Position numbers and translations under genes: made by a program
Shown here: in pieces, positions 41,637 to 49,828 of the stretch
How positions within the stretch are numbered: position 1 is the stretch's first letter
Layout: every line of letters starts with the position of its first letter
The notes under the pieces: generated by a model
Databases searched by the model: none
What the model saw: the letters and a program-made list of their open reading frames with translations, nothing else
Told to the model about the DNA's origin: nothing
DNA from: Parapedobacter lycopersici_A
GTDB taxonomy: Bacteria; Bacteroidota; Bacteroidia; Sphingobacteriales; Sphingobacteriaceae
NCBI RefSeq assembly: GCF_040395035.1
Contig: NZ_JBEBRB010000006.1
Coordinates: 1-64,000 of the forward strand
Reading direction: 5' to 3'
Length of the DNA stretch: 64,000 bases

Positions 41637-42590
41637 TTACTTTCGTTTAATTACCCGTTGTACGGCAGCCACGATGTTAGCCGCGTTTAAGCCGTACTTT
41701 TCCATTAATTGCGCCGGTGTACCGCTTTCGCCGAAGCTGTCGTTTACCGCCACATATTCCTGGGGAGTAGGCCGGTGTTTGGCTAATACCTGGGCAATGC
41801 TATCACCCAGCCCACCGAGCCGGTTGTGTTCTTCGGCAGTGACCACGCAACCCGTTTTGGCTACTGACCGCAGCACGGCCTCCTCGTCGAGTGGTTTAAT
41901 GGTATGAATATTAATAATTTCTGCATCAATACCCAGGTCGGCTAACTGCTCACCGGCCTGTATCGCTTCCCACACCAGGTGGCCAGTGGCGAAAATGCTT
42001 ACGTCTTTACCTTCGTTAACCATCCAGGCCTTGCCTATTTCAAATTTTTGATTGGTATCGGTGAAAACAGGAACAACCGGCCGACCGAAACGCAGGTAAA
42101 CGGGGCCGTGAAGATCGGCAATGGCCATAGTAGCCGCCTTTGTCTGATTATAATCGCACGGATTGATTACCGTCATTCCGGGCAGCATTTTCATCAGCCC
42201 GATATCTTCCAGAATCTGGTGCGTTGCTCCGTCTTCCCCTAAAGTCAGGCCGGCATGTGAAGCACATATTTTTACATTTTTGTCGGAATAGGCGATCGAT
42301 TGCCGGATCTGATCGTAAACACGTCCGGTTGAAAAATTGGCGAACGTCCCCGTATAAGGAATCTTTCCGCCGATCGTTAACCCTGCTGCGATACCCATCA
42401 TATTGGCCTCAGCTATTCCGATCTGGAAGAATCGGTCGGGAAACGCTTTGATAAAATCGTTCATTTTAAGCGAACCGATCAGATCCGCACACAATGCAAC
42501 CACCCGGTCGTTGCGGCGACCAGCTTCCAATAATCCCGCCCCGAATCCTGAACGGGTATCTTTCTTTTCAGTATATGTATATTTTTTCAT
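41637..42590 (-). CDS. Transketolase, C-terminal subunit
   Basis: A 317-aa protein carrying the pyrimidine-binding and C-terminal domains of transketolase, which transfers two-carbon ketol units in the pentose phosphate pathway. RFFQIGIAEANMMGIAAGL contains the catalytic Glu for thiamine diphosphate. CASHAGLTLGEDGATHQILED is the conserved second part. The C-terminal domain ends in a Lys-rich tail (VQRVIKRK). It is encoded 9 bp downstream of the N-terminal subunit, forming the two-gene split transketolase seen in Bacteroidota, some Firmicutes and archaea. The two products together equal one full-length enzyme. Confidence 0.94.
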   Translation of the reverse strand: MKKYTYTEKKDTRSGFGAGLLEAGRRNDRVVALCADLIGSLKMNDFIKAFPDRFFQIGIAEANMMGIAAGLTIGGKIPYTGTFANFSTGRVYDQIRQSIAYSDKNVKICASHAGLTLGEDGATHQILEDIGLMKMLPGMTVINPCDYNQTKAATMAIADLHGPVYLRFGRPVVPVFTDTNQKFEIGKAWMVNEGKDVSIFATGHLVWEAIQAGEQLADLGIDAEIINIHTIKPLDEEAVLRSVAKTGCVVTAEEHNRLGGLGDSIAQVLAKHRPTPQEYVAVNDSFGESGTPAQLMEKYGLNAANIVAAVQRVIKRK

Positions 42591-42599
42591 GGTTATCCG

Positions 42600-43445
42600 T
42601 TAATAGTCTCCCAGGGTTTCCTCCAATTGGGCCAGTGCGGCGGCGAGTTGCTCGTCATTAGGTGCCACGCCATGCCATTTGTGTGACCCCATCATAAAGT
42701 CTACACCATTACCCATCTCGGTTTTCATAAGGATTAATACCGGTTTTCCTTTGCCGGTATGTGCTTTTGCCTCCTGAAGCCCTGACACCACTTCGGCCAT
42801 GCTGTTGCCATTCATCTCCAGTACATCCCAGCCAAAAGATTCCCATTTAGCTTTCAGGTTGCCGAGCGATAAAACGTCTTCCGTAGCGCCGTCGATCTGT
42901 TGGCCATTATAATCGATGGTAGCAATCAGGTTGTCCACCTTATTGTATGGAGCGTACATGGCGGCTTCCCAAATCTGTCCCTCCTGTTGTTCACCGTCTC
43001 CCATCAGCGCATAAACCAGGTTATCGTCGTGGTTCAGCTTCTTTGCCAGTGCTGCGCCGATTGCCACGGAGAGTCCCTGTCCCAGTGATCCGGATGCCAC
43101 CCGGATGCCCGGAAGCCCCTCGTGGGTAGTAGGGTGACCCTGCAGGCGGGAATCAATTTTTCTGAACGTCGCCAGTTCACTGACTTCGAAATACCCGGCC
43201 CGGGCCAGTGTGCTGTAGAACACGGGGGATATGTGACCATTGGAGAGGAAAAAAAGATCTTCTCCGATGCCATCCATTTCAAACCCCTGTTTCCGCTTCA
43301 TGATGCTAAAATACAGGGCTACAAAAAAGTCAGTGCAGCCTAACGATCCACCGGGATGTCCCGACTGACAAGCATGTACCATACGCACGATATCGCGCCT
43401 GACCTGCGATGCAATTTTTTCCAGTTTGGTGATGTCTTCGCTCAT
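42600..43445 (-). CDS. Transketolase, N-terminal subunit
   Basis: A 281-aa protein with the pyrophosphate-binding domain of transketolase. HACQSGHPGGSLGCTDFF is the N-terminal cofactor motif. LMGDGEQQEGQIWEAAMYAP leading to IATIDYNGQQIDG is the GDG..N thiamine-diphosphate/Mg motif. It partners with the downstream C-terminal subunit. The upstream 119-bp gap to the SGNH gene holds a 7/8 -7 match (TAACTTTA) about 30 bp before the ATG. Confidence 0.95.
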   Translation of the reverse strand: MSEDITKLEKIASQVRRDIVRMVHACQSGHPGGSLGCTDFFVALYFSIMKRKQGFEMDGIGEDLFFLSNGHISPVFYSTLARAGYFEVSELATFRKIDSRLQGHPTTHEGLPGIRVASGSLGQGLSVAIGAALAKKLNHDDNLVYALMGDGEQQEGQIWEAAMYAPYNKVDNLIATIDYNGQQIDGATEDVLSLGNLKAKWESFGWDVLEMNGNSMAEVVSGLQEAKAHTGKGKPVLILMKTEMGNGVDFMMGSHKWHGVAPNDEQLAAALAQLEETLGDY

Positions 43446-43564
43446 TTTATATACTTGCTTCAGATTTTGGTGCTAAAGTTAGTTATTTTAGGTTAGATAT
43501 GGGATGTAAGATGTCAGATTGGATAACACGGAGTACCGGTTGGAACGATGATACGGTGTTGCGA

Positions 43565-44281
43565 CTATAGCATAGGTGCCAGTATCTTCCACACATTGTC
43601 TGCCAGTATCTGATGGCCTTCTGCGGTAGGGTGTATGCCATCCTGTTGATTCAGTGCTGTCTCTCCGGCCACACCATCAAGTAGGAACGGAATAAATGCC
43701 ATGTTGTTTTCTTTGGCCAATGCCGGAAATATGGCCCTGAAGGCCTGTACATAAGTGCCTCCCATACTCGGTGGTACCATCATGCCAGCCAGTACCAATT
43801 GACACTCCGGATACTTCTTTTTTACCTTGTCGATGATGTTTTGCAGATTTTTATGCGTCTCATCTGTAGGGATGCCTCGAAGCCCGTCATTAGCCCCCAG
43901 TTCGAGTACGAAAATAGCTATCTCCTCATTAAGCAGCCAATCGATGCGTTCGTTTCCACCCGCCGATGTTTCACCGCTTAATCCGCCGTTGATTACCCGG
44001 TACGGCAGTTCGAGGGAATCAATCCGTTGTTGAATAACTCCAGGAAAGGCAAGGTCCTGATGTTCCAGACCCAGTCCGGCTGTAAGGCTGTTGCCGAAAA
44101 AAAGAATGTTTTTGATTTTTTCCTGGGACCGAATTGCCGTATCCTGTAATGTTCCGGTTGCGCTAGCCGATTCTTTTTGCTCAGACGAATTGCTACAGGC
44201 AGCAAAAAAAGTCGCAACCAACATAAAAAACGCCCCCGGCAGCTTATATTTTAAGAGAAAAGGAAGAATAACAGACTTCAT
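43565..44281 (-). CDS. SGNH/GDSL-family esterase lipoprotein (TesA-like arylesterase)
   Basis: A 238-aa lipase/esterase. The N-terminal segment FFMLVATFFAACS ends in a lipobox with Cys29, so the enzyme should be a lipoprotein. Block I reads FFGNSLTAGLGL: the nucleophile Ser65 is present but the usual GDS is GNS, with Asn in place of Asp. Block II is NGGLSGETSAGG, block III is GANDGLRG with Asn131, and block V is DGIHPTAEGH with Asp214 and His217. The layout is that of TesA-type multifunctional lysophospholipase/arylesterases. It lies 13 bp downstream of the NifU-type gene on the same strand and is probably co-transcribed with it. Confidence 0.9.
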   Translation of the reverse strand: MKSVILPFLLKYKLPGAFFMLVATFFAACSNSSEQKESASATGTLQDTAIRSQEKIKNILFFGNSLTAGLGLEHQDLAFPGVIQQRIDSLELPYRVINGGLSGETSAGGNERIDWLLNEEIAIFVLELGANDGLRGIPTDETHKNLQNIIDKVKKKYPECQLVLAGMMVPPSMGGTYVQAFRAIFPALAKENNMAFIPFLLDGVAGETALNQQDGIHPTAEGHQILADNVWKILAPML

Positions 44282-44294
44282 ATCGGCGGTGGAG

Positions 44295-44849
44295 TTACAT
44301 AGCCTCTGCTACCACTTCCTGTACCTCAGGTACCATCCGCTTTAACAGGCCCTCTATACCCGCTTTTAGCGTAATAGTCGACGAAGGACAGCCACTGCAC
44401 GAACCACGCAGTTCAACAACCACGGTTCCTTCCGCAAAGGATTTGTAACTGATGGCACCACCATCCTGTTCTACCGCCGGCCGTACATAATCGTGCAGGA
44501 TCTGCTGGATTTTAATCTCCGTTTCCGTGCCTTCAAAATTTACATTTTCGTCTTTTTCAATTTCCTGTACCTTAAGTTCGGCTTCTACCGCGCCCTTGAC
44601 AAAATCCTTGAGGATCGCTTCGATATCTTCCCACTCGGCATCGTCGGTTTTGGTAATGGTTACGAAATTACTGGCAAAGAACACACCGTTTACGAAATTA
44701 AACTTGAAAAGTTCGCGTGCAAAAGGGGAGGCATTTGCTTTTTCCCGATCCGGAAAATCCAAGCTTCCGTTGATCAATAATTTGTTGACCAGGAACTTCA
44801 TCGTTGCCGGATTAGGGGTATATTCGGTATATACGTTAATAGTAGCCAT
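44295..44849 (-). CDS. NifU family iron-sulfur scaffold protein (NfuA-like)
   Basis: A 184-aa Fe-S cluster carrier. The N-terminal Scaffold Nfu/NifU N domain is evident (YTEYTPNPATMKFLVNKLL, residues 8-26, and LFKFNFVNGVFFASNFVTI). The C-terminal NifU domain begins IQQILHDYVRPAVEQDGG and has the cluster-binding pair Cys151-x-x-Cys154 in RGSCSGCPSST. I start at the ATG at 44849; the open frame extends 102 bp upstream but the extra residues do not match family starts. A -7 element lies 18 bp upstream. It is followed by the SGNH esterase gene. Confidence 0.93.
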   Translation of the reverse strand: MATINVYTEYTPNPATMKFLVNKLLINGSLDFPDREKANASPFARELFKFNFVNGVFFASNFVTITKTDDAEWEDIEAILKDFVKGAVEAELKVQEIEKDENVNFEGTETEIKIQQILHDYVRPAVEQDGGAISYKSFAEGTVVVELRGSCSGCPSSTITLKAGIEGLLKRMVPEVQEVVAEAM

Positions 44850-44866
44850 TTTATACACTGTTTTTA

Positions 44867-44874
44867 CAAAGGTA
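44867..44874 (-). promoter_or_regulatory. -7 element (TACCTTTG) for the NifU-type gene
   Basis: On the minus strand TACCTTTG (44874-44867) matches TAnnTTTG, 17 bp before the ATG at 44849. The -33 region has no TTG at standard spacing. Confidence 0.5.
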
Positions 44875-44999
44875 TTAAATTCCATGTGTATTTCAGTCAG
44901 CGTGAAGTCAAAGGGTAGATTTCCACATGTTACGTGCGTATACGGGTACATTTATGTGATGATAGTTCAGTCAGATTCGTCACGTAAAAAGACACCCAG

Positions 45000-45038
45000 A
45001 CCTGCAAACTGCTGCAATGGGTATCAAGGTTTGTAGGT
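45000..45038. other. Imperfect hairpin in the gap between LemA and NifU genes
   Basis: ACCTGCAAAC (45000-45009) and GTTTGTAGGT (45029-45038) form a 10-bp stem with one G-U pair and a 19-nt loop. The gap (44850-45106, 257 bp) separates the end of the LemA gene from the NifU promoter. No T-run follows, so it is at best a weak terminator of the LemA transcript. Nothing else was recognised in this gap. Confidence 0.25.
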
Positions 45039-45106
45039 TCTGAAACGCGGGGAGCGCATACATAGGCCAGCTTATACGCTTATCGCCGGGAAATGAATAA
45101 GAGAGT

Positions 45107-45793
45107 CTATTCGGCGTCATTAGCAGGAGGCGCTGGATCCTGCTGTGACTCTTTCACCTTATTAACGAGTTCCTTACCTGTTTTGCCTGCTTGTGTGGCT
45201 AAATCGGCAATCTTATTACCCGCTCCTGTAAATAACTGCTGTAACCGCTCGCCATCGTCCGTTTTGAAATCCTGTAGTGAAGTGACCTCATTCATCCCCG
45301 ATACATCAAACTGCAAATAAGGTGCTTCAGGGAACCCCATTGCCCTGGCAATGAATACTGTTGGAATCCGTAACCTTTTCGTGTTGTATTCCTTAACGGC
45401 GTGATTGTATTTTTCGCGGCTTTCCTGGATATTCTGCTCGCACTGCTGTATGCTATCCACCAACCGGTGATACTGTTCATTGGCTTTTAGGTTGGGAAAT
45501 TTTTCAGCAATTCCCTGCACTGTGGCTAATACAGTGCCGGATTGCTGATAGGAGTTGGCTAGGTTGGTAGCCGACGTATCCTGCGATACCTTGAGCTGGA
45601 TCAGCTGCTCACCTTCCTGGTAATTTTTCACCACATCGATTAACTGGTTAATTAATGCTAACTTTTTGCTGATTGCTACCTGGGCATTGGAAGCCTTTTC
45701 ACGTACATCCTGCGCCAATTTCTGCAATCCATTGTAAGAACTGGCGGCCACGATGAGGAAGAGTACGAGCAGAGTAATAAAGGAAAATAACAT
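45107..45793 (-). CDS. LemA family protein
   Basis: A 228-aa LemA-family protein: short periplasmic lead, one N-terminal membrane helix (FSFITLLVLFLIVAASS) and a long helical bundle. VREKASNAQVAISKKLALIN matches the conserved family region (usually W..V...Y.RR.DLIPNL), followed by VDVVKNY-type and YNTKRLRIPTVFIARAMGF segments. The function of LemA is not known. The ATG at 45793 places the helix at the very start; the longer frame to 45853 overlaps the preceding lipoprotein gene. It follows that gene by 13 bp, so the two form an operon. No TPM-domain/DUF2207 partner, common beside LemA, is present. Confidence 0.87.
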   Translation of the reverse strand: MLFSFITLLVLFLIVAASSYNGLQKLAQDVREKASNAQVAISKKLALINQLIDVVKNYQEGEQLIQLKVSQDTSATNLANSYQQSGTVLATVQGIAEKFPNLKANEQYHRLVDSIQQCEQNIQESREKYNHAVKEYNTKRLRIPTVFIARAMGFPEAPYLQFDVSGMNEVTSLQDFKTDDGERLQQLFTGAGNKIADLATQAGKTGKELVNKVKESQQDPAPPANDAE

Positions 45794-45806
45794 AATACGA
45801 TATGTG

Positions 45807-46412
45807 TTAACGATTCTGGTTGGATAGCAGGATAGGTACATAAAATTCGCCATCGGTAATGATTACTTCTTTCAGGTCTGGATACGGTGTATAAGCACGC
45901 ATCGAAAATGTGCCCTTGACGGTTGTATCGTTAATCTGGCTAAACTGGGCAGATGCAACGTCTTTCACTTCAAATGGAAGTGATGGCGATTGGTAAAGCT
46001 GCGCATGGTACTTTTCAGCCGATGCGCTGTAATGCGAACCGAAGACCTTCGAAATACGTTGATTGTATTCGGGCCACTCAAGCCGTTCCGAAAGTTGGTA
46101 GACCGTGCCTGTCTTGAGTGGTCCGGCGTCCGTAACGGCAAGGAAAATCGCATCCCTATCCTGATCGTTTTCCTGCAAACGTCCTTGTATGAGGCATTGC
46201 CTGGCATCAGTATCGGGTAGCGTAAGAAATATTGCGTAGACTAGTTGCTCATCTGTGTATTCGTGGCTTACCCCGTTGGCTTTATATCGAATATAATATG
46301 CCCCGGGAGCATCCGCTTCTTCAATGGGTACATCATCCGATTTACTGCATGCACCTGCCAAAAATCCCAGACAAACCAGTATGGCGATAAAACGTAAAGG
46401 ATAATTGCCCAT
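45807..46412 (-). CDS. Lipoprotein of unknown function, upstream of lemA
   Basis: A 201-aa protein with a lipoprotein signal (FIAILVCLGFLAGACSK, lipobox LAGAC). The mature part is beta-rich (AYYIRYKANGVSHEYTDEQ; VKGTFSMRAYTPYPDLK) and resembles 'DUF6252-type' small Bacteroidota lipoproteins in its YxxNG start, though I cannot name the family with certainty. It is the first gene of an operon with a LemA-family gene. Its upstream region contains a candidate promoter, a hairpin and a LytTR-like direct repeat (separate entries), so it is a probable target of the divergently encoded LytS/LytTR pair. Function unknown. Confidence 0.8.
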   Translation of the reverse strand: MGNYPLRFIAILVCLGFLAGACSKSDDVPIEEADAPGAYYIRYKANGVSHEYTDEQLVYAIFLTLPDTDARQCLIQGRLQENDQDRDAIFLAVTDAGPLKTGTVYQLSERLEWPEYNQRISKVFGSHYSASAEKYHAQLYQSPSLPFEVKDVASAQFSQINDTTVKGTFSMRAYTPYPDLKEVIITDGEFYVPILLSNQNR

Positions 46413-46421
46413 CGTGGTGAT

Positions 46422-46456
46422 TTTTTTTCAAATAGAAGCTTCTTCTATGAAAAAAA
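46422..46456. repeat. Long palindrome in the 5' region of the lipoprotein/LemA operon
   Basis: Inner arms ATAGAAG/CTTCTAT (46432-46438 and 46442-46448, 3-nt loop CTT), then a 2-nt AA bulge, then an outer arm of TTTTTTTC pairing with GAAAAAAA (46422-46429 with 46449-46456). The stem is about 15 bp. It overlaps the candidate -7 element of the minus-strand promoter, so it may be an operator or, if transcribed, a leader hairpin 10 nt from the ATG. Confidence 0.55.
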
Positions 46457-46459
46457 CAA
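46429..46459 (-). promoter_or_regulatory. Candidate promoter of the lipoprotein/LemA operon
   Basis: On the minus strand TTG (46459-46457), 20 bp, then TCTATTTG (46436-46429), one mismatch from TAnnTTTG. The expected start is about 10 bp before the ATG at 46412. The suboptimal -7 box and the direct repeats immediately upstream suggest an activator-dependent promoter. Confidence 0.45.
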
Positions 46460-46465
46460 CACTCA

Positions 46466-46498
46466 ATGATTAACTGCCGCTTCATGATGATTAACTGC
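46466..46498 (-). promoter_or_regulatory. Tandem 12-bp direct repeats, candidate LytTR binding site
   Basis: ATGATTAACTGC occurs perfectly at 46466-46477 and 46487-46498, start-to-start 21 bp (two helical turns). Read on the minus strand it contains GCAGTTAAT, an 8/9 match to the LytTR consensus [TA][AC][CA]GTTN[AG][TG], which is bound as direct repeats at this periodicity. The pair lies 7-39 bp upstream of the -33 box of the lipoprotein/LemA promoter and about 120 bp upstream of the LytS-like kinase gene whose operon encodes a LytTR regulator. Confidence 0.6.
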
Positions 46499-46571
46499 TG
46501 ATGCCGGATGAATATGTGTGATGGGCCTGATAGCTGCAGGCTGATCACCCATGGCATTGCGATATTTTAAA

Positions 46572-46602
46572 TTGTATATGCCCTTATCTTTCTGTAAGTT
46601 TG
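46572..46602 (+). promoter_or_regulatory. Bacteroidota-type promoter for the LytS/LytTR operon
   Basis: TTG at 46572-46574, 20-bp spacer, TAAGTTTG at 46595-46602. The expected transcript start is about 12 nt before the ATG at 46621. Confidence 0.65.
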
Positions 46603-46620
46603 ATTCAGAAATCTCTGCAA

Positions 46621-48405
46621 ATGAAGAAACTGACAACCTTTACCTGTGTTTCAATGATTTGTTTATCTGCTACGGGGCAAACGCTCGTTGATTCGCTTAA
46701 GAATGAATTGGCCGGCCTTTCCTCTGCCGATACAACCCGCGTAACCTTACTGCTCAATATCGCTGATGCGCTTGTGTGGAATGATCCACAGGAAGCCTTA
46801 ACATACGTAAAACAGGCGGCCCGGTTAACCGACGATCTCCGATGGCAAAAGGGTAAAGCGTATGCCTTACGGCAAGAAGGCGTTATATACTATGAGCAAT
46901 CAGATCCAACACGTGCAATGGACCGGTTTCACGACGCACTGAAGGCTGCAGAATCGCTGCAGGACCGATCTTTCGAGGCTTCTATTTATAACAACATTGC
47001 CAATATTTACAGCGATCTGAAACAATACGATATGGCGCTTGACCATTACAGGCGCTTATTAACCGTTTCCGAAGCACTTCAGGACACGACGAAGATCATA
47101 ATTGCTACAGTAAACATAGCCAGTGTGTATATCGAACAGCAACAGCTGTCGATGGGTATCGCTAGTCTGAACCGGGCACTTTTATTAGCCCAGTATATTA
47201 AAAATAAGCGGTTTGAAATGGCTATCCAAAATAACCTGGGAAGGGCACTGGCTAAACGGGGTGATGATGAGTTGGCGCTCGGGCATTTCAACAATTGTTT
47301 ACAGCTCGCCGAACAATTGGGTAGCGACGGCATCAAAGCCAACGTGCTCAATAGCATCGCCGAAATCATGTTCAATCGGCACCAATATGCCCAGGCCGAA
47401 GATCGAAGCAAAGAGGCACTTGCACTGGCGGAAAAAGTAGCTGCCCTCGAATGGCAAGCTAATGCCTGGCAGACGTTAAGTAACATCCATGAACGCCAAC
47501 GCAAGCCAGGTGAGGCGTTGCACGCTTATAAACAGTTCATCGCTCTTCGTGACAGCGCTGTAAATGATGAAAAGAAAGCGGAGATCACCCGTAAGGAAAT
47601 GCAGTTTGCATTGGAGAAACAGGAGGCGGCTGCTGTTGCTGAGATGGTACGCCAACGAAGCATCACCTATGCCGTCATTGGCGTGGCTTTAGTGATCATG
47701 GGCGCATTTGCTTTTGGTTGGCGCTTGTACAAGCGTAAACGTGACAGTGATGAGCTTAAGAAGATCGCTGAATTTGAAGCATTGGTGGCCGACACGGAGA
47801 TGAAAGCATTGCGGGCCCAATTGAACCCACATTTTATCTTTAACGCATTGAATGCCATTGGCAACAGTATTGCTGAGCGGGATTTTGATACTGCGGGAAG
47901 TTACCTCACCCGATTTGCCAAACTCATTCGGCAGATTCTGGAAAATTCAGAGCGTAAGGAAATTTCCTTAACCACCGATTTGGAACTGTTAACGGGATAC
48001 ATTCAGCTCGAATCAATGCGTTTACAAGGAAAATTCACATATTCAGTAGACGTCGCGGCAGATATCGATCCTGAAAACACCCTTGTACCACCGCTGATTA
48101 TGCAACCATTGATCGAAAATAGTATCTGGCATGGAATCCTGCCGAAGGAAGGTCCTGGACACATACAAATTCGGGTACAGAAGGAAGAAGAATCGCTTTG
48201 CTATACCGTGGAAGACAATGGTATAGGAAGGACGAATGTAAACGGGCAGTCTGCCACAGCTAAACGGTCCATGGGAATTGCTTTGACAAAAGCGCGGGTT
48301 TCGATTGCGGGTACGCATCAAAATAAACCGTCGGCTATTTTGTTTGACGATTTGCCCGATGGGCTGGCGGTAACAATTAAACTGCCACTGTCGCTACAAT
48401 TTTAA
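46621..48405 (+). CDS. LytS-type sensor histidine kinase with TPR sensor domain
   Basis: A 594-aa kinase. Residues 1-20 are a signal/anchor sequence, then about 300 residues of tetratricopeptide repeats (for example ASIYNNIANIYSDLKQYDMALDHY region and AIQNNLGRALAKRGDDELALGHF) form an exported sensor domain. One membrane helix follows (ITYAVIGVALVIMGAFAFGW). The kinase domain is of the His_kinase LytS/YehU type: KALRAQLNPHFIFNALNAIG contains the phospho-accepting His, and the HATPase N-box and G1 boxes are PPLIMQPLIENSIWHG and YTVEDNGIGRTN. I start at the ATG at 46621 (12 nt after the predicted transcript start), not the TTG at 46600. The LytTR regulator gene follows by 11 bp. Ligand unknown. 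Confidence 0.93.
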   Translation: MKKLTTFTCVSMICLSATGQTLVDSLKNELAGLSSADTTRVTLLLNIADALVWNDPQEALTYVKQAARLTDDLRWQKGKAYALRQEGVIYYEQSDPTRAMDRFHDALKAAESLQDRSFEASIYNNIANIYSDLKQYDMALDHYRRLLTVSEALQDTTKIIIATVNIASVYIEQQQLSMGIASLNRALLLAQYIKNKRFEMAIQNNLGRALAKRGDDELALGHFNNCLQLAEQLGSDGIKANVLNSIAEIMFNRHQYAQAEDRSKEALALAEKVAALEWQANAWQTLSNIHERQRKPGEALHAYKQFIALRDSAVNDEKKAEITRKEMQFALEKQEAAAVAEMVRQRSITYAVIGVALVIMGAFAFGWRLYKRKRDSDELKKIAEFEALVADTEMKALRAQLNPHFIFNALNAIGNSIAERDFDTAGSYLTRFAKLIRQILENSERKEISLTTDLELLTGYIQLESMRLQGKFTYSVDVAADIDPENTLVPPLIMQPLIENSIWHGILPKEGPGHIQIRVQKEEESLCYTVEDNGIGRTNVNGQSATAKRSMGIALTKARVSIAGTHQNKPSAILFDDLPDGLAVTIKLPLSLQF

Positions 48406-48416
48406 TCAGATATCGC

Positions 48417-49169
48417 ATGATCAATGCCGTTATTATAGACGATGAGCCACACTGTATCCAGCATCTGCAGCGACTCCTGCAACACTATGCTCAAGATAAC
48501 GTGCGGTTATTGGGCACATTTGAGAATATTGAACAGGGGATTGTTGCAGTTGGAGAACTGAAACCTGATTTACTATTTTTGGATATTCAACTGCAGGGAC
48601 AGACTGGTTTTGACCTACTGCGCCAGCTTGATACCAGTCGGATAGCCATTATTTTCATCACAGCATATGATCAATATGCCGTGCAGGCATTCCGGTTCAG
48701 CGCAACGGACTACCTCCTCAAGCCTGTTGATGGCGACGATTTGATAGAAAGCTTACGAAAAGTAACCGATAATATCGAAAAAAAAGAAGCAGCTGCCCGA
48801 TATGAACTTTTATTTGAGCATTTAGATTATCCGCCGGGTATGCAGGCCAAAATTGCGTTACCATCTGCGGAAGGGTGGGATTTTATTTCGATCGATAATA
48901 TCATTCGATGTGAAGCCCAGGGTAATTATACGTTATTTATTTTGCGAGAAGCAAAACCACTCCTAGTTTCCAAGACATTAAAGGGGTACGAACAGTTGCT
49001 GGAGAGTCGAGGTTTTTTCCGGATTCATCACGCACACCTGATCAACCTGAATCATATCAATAAATACCATAAAAGTGGATTTGTGACCCTGAACGACGGG
49101 TCCAGTGTTGAAGTGTCCACCAGAAGACGGGAGGCCTTTGTAGCCCGGTTAACCGCACGTAGCAGATAG
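48417..49169 (+). CDS. LytTR-family response regulator
   Basis: A 250-aa response regulator. The receiver domain has the acidic pair in AVIIDDEPHCIQHL, the phospho-acceptor Asp56 in LLFLDIQLQGQTGF, the Thr in IIFITAYDQYAVQAF and the Lys in DYLLKPVDGDDL. The C-terminal LytTR DNA-binding domain is evident from IRCEAQGNYTLFIL, VSKTLKGYEQLLESRGFFRI, and HHAHLINLNHINKYHKSG. It is the cognate partner of the kinase encoded 11 bp upstream. Its probable binding site is the direct repeat at 46466-46498 (inference). Confidence 0.95.
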   Translation: MINAVIIDDEPHCIQHLQRLLQHYAQDNVRLLGTFENIEQGIVAVGELKPDLLFLDIQLQGQTGFDLLRQLDTSRIAIIFITAYDQYAVQAFRFSATDYLLKPVDGDDLIESLRKVTDNIEKKEAAARYELLFEHLDYPPGMQAKIALPSAEGWDFISIDNIIRCEAQGNYTLFILREAKPLLVSKTLKGYEQLLESRGFFRIHHAHLINLNHINKYHKSGFVTLNDGSSVEVSTRRREAFVARLTARSR

Positions 49170-49263
49170 TCTTCCTTTCGCTTGGGGAATCGAATGCTTT
49201 ACCAGTATGGTAGTCAGGAAGTCATTTTTTAGGATCTTTCCAATAGGAAATAACCAATACTCG

Positions 49264-49271
49264 TATCTTTG
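49264..49271 (+). promoter_or_regulatory. -7 element (TATCTTTG) for the TlpA-like gene
   Basis: TATCTTTG matches TAnnTTTG, 26 bp before the ATG at 49298. A TTTC (49237-49240) 23 bp upstream is a poor -33 box. Confidence 0.5.
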
Positions 49272-49297
49272 CTGCTATAGTAATTACGTCTAATTTG

Positions 49298-49819
49298 ATG
49301 AAAGCGATTCAGTTATTGTTAGCCGGGTTATTTATAACTGTTGCCGTAGCCACCGGCCAGGAAGCGCCCGCAACGCCTAAAACGGTATTAGTAGATTCCG
49401 CCTTGGCCCAGCGTTTATTTGCGGTGGACGGTGAGCAGACCACCGTAGGCCAGGTATTGGCTGCCAACCGGGGAAAGACTGTGCTGCTATACGTATGGGC
49501 TACTTGGTGTCCTGATTGTATCAAGGGGTTTCCGGCACTTTATGCGCTCCAGCGCGCTAATCCGGATGTTCATTTTTTATTCCTTTCCTTGGATCGAGAA
49601 GCGCAACGATGGACCGATGGGATTGAAAAATATCAGCTAAAAGGTGAGCATTACTGGTTTAAAACCGGGTGGAAAAATGCATTTACGAATTACATCGACC
49701 TGAACTGGATTCCGCGGTACATGGTCATTGATCCCAAAGGTGATATCGCTAGCTATTATGCGATTAGTGCCGATGACCCAGCTATACAGCGGGCCATCGA
49801 CGAGGTCGCAGACCGGTAA
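49298..49819 (+). CDS. TlpA-like exported thiol-disulfide oxidoreductase
   Basis: A 173-aa thioredoxin-fold protein of the TlpA/ResA group. Residues 1-21 are a signal peptide (IQLLLAGLFITVAVATGQ). VLLYVWATWCPDCIKGFPAL holds the active site W70-C71-P72-D73-C74, a complete CxxC pair. HFLFLSLDREAQRW and NWIPRYMVIDPKGDIA (cis-Pro) complete the fold. It should act in the periplasm on cysteine pairs of exported proteins or in cytochrome c maturation. Contrast the cytoplasmic one-Cys protein at 7.0 kb. It is convergent with purB, 9 bp apart. Confidence 0.9.
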   Translation: MKAIQLLLAGLFITVAVATGQEAPATPKTVLVDSALAQRLFAVDGEQTTVGQVLAANRGKTVLLYVWATWCPDCIKGFPALYALQRANPDVHFLFLSLDREAQRWTDGIEKYQLKGEHYWFKTGWKNAFTNYIDLNWIPRYMVIDPKGDIASYYAISADDPAIQRAIDEVADR

Positions 49820-49828
49820 CGGACGGGT

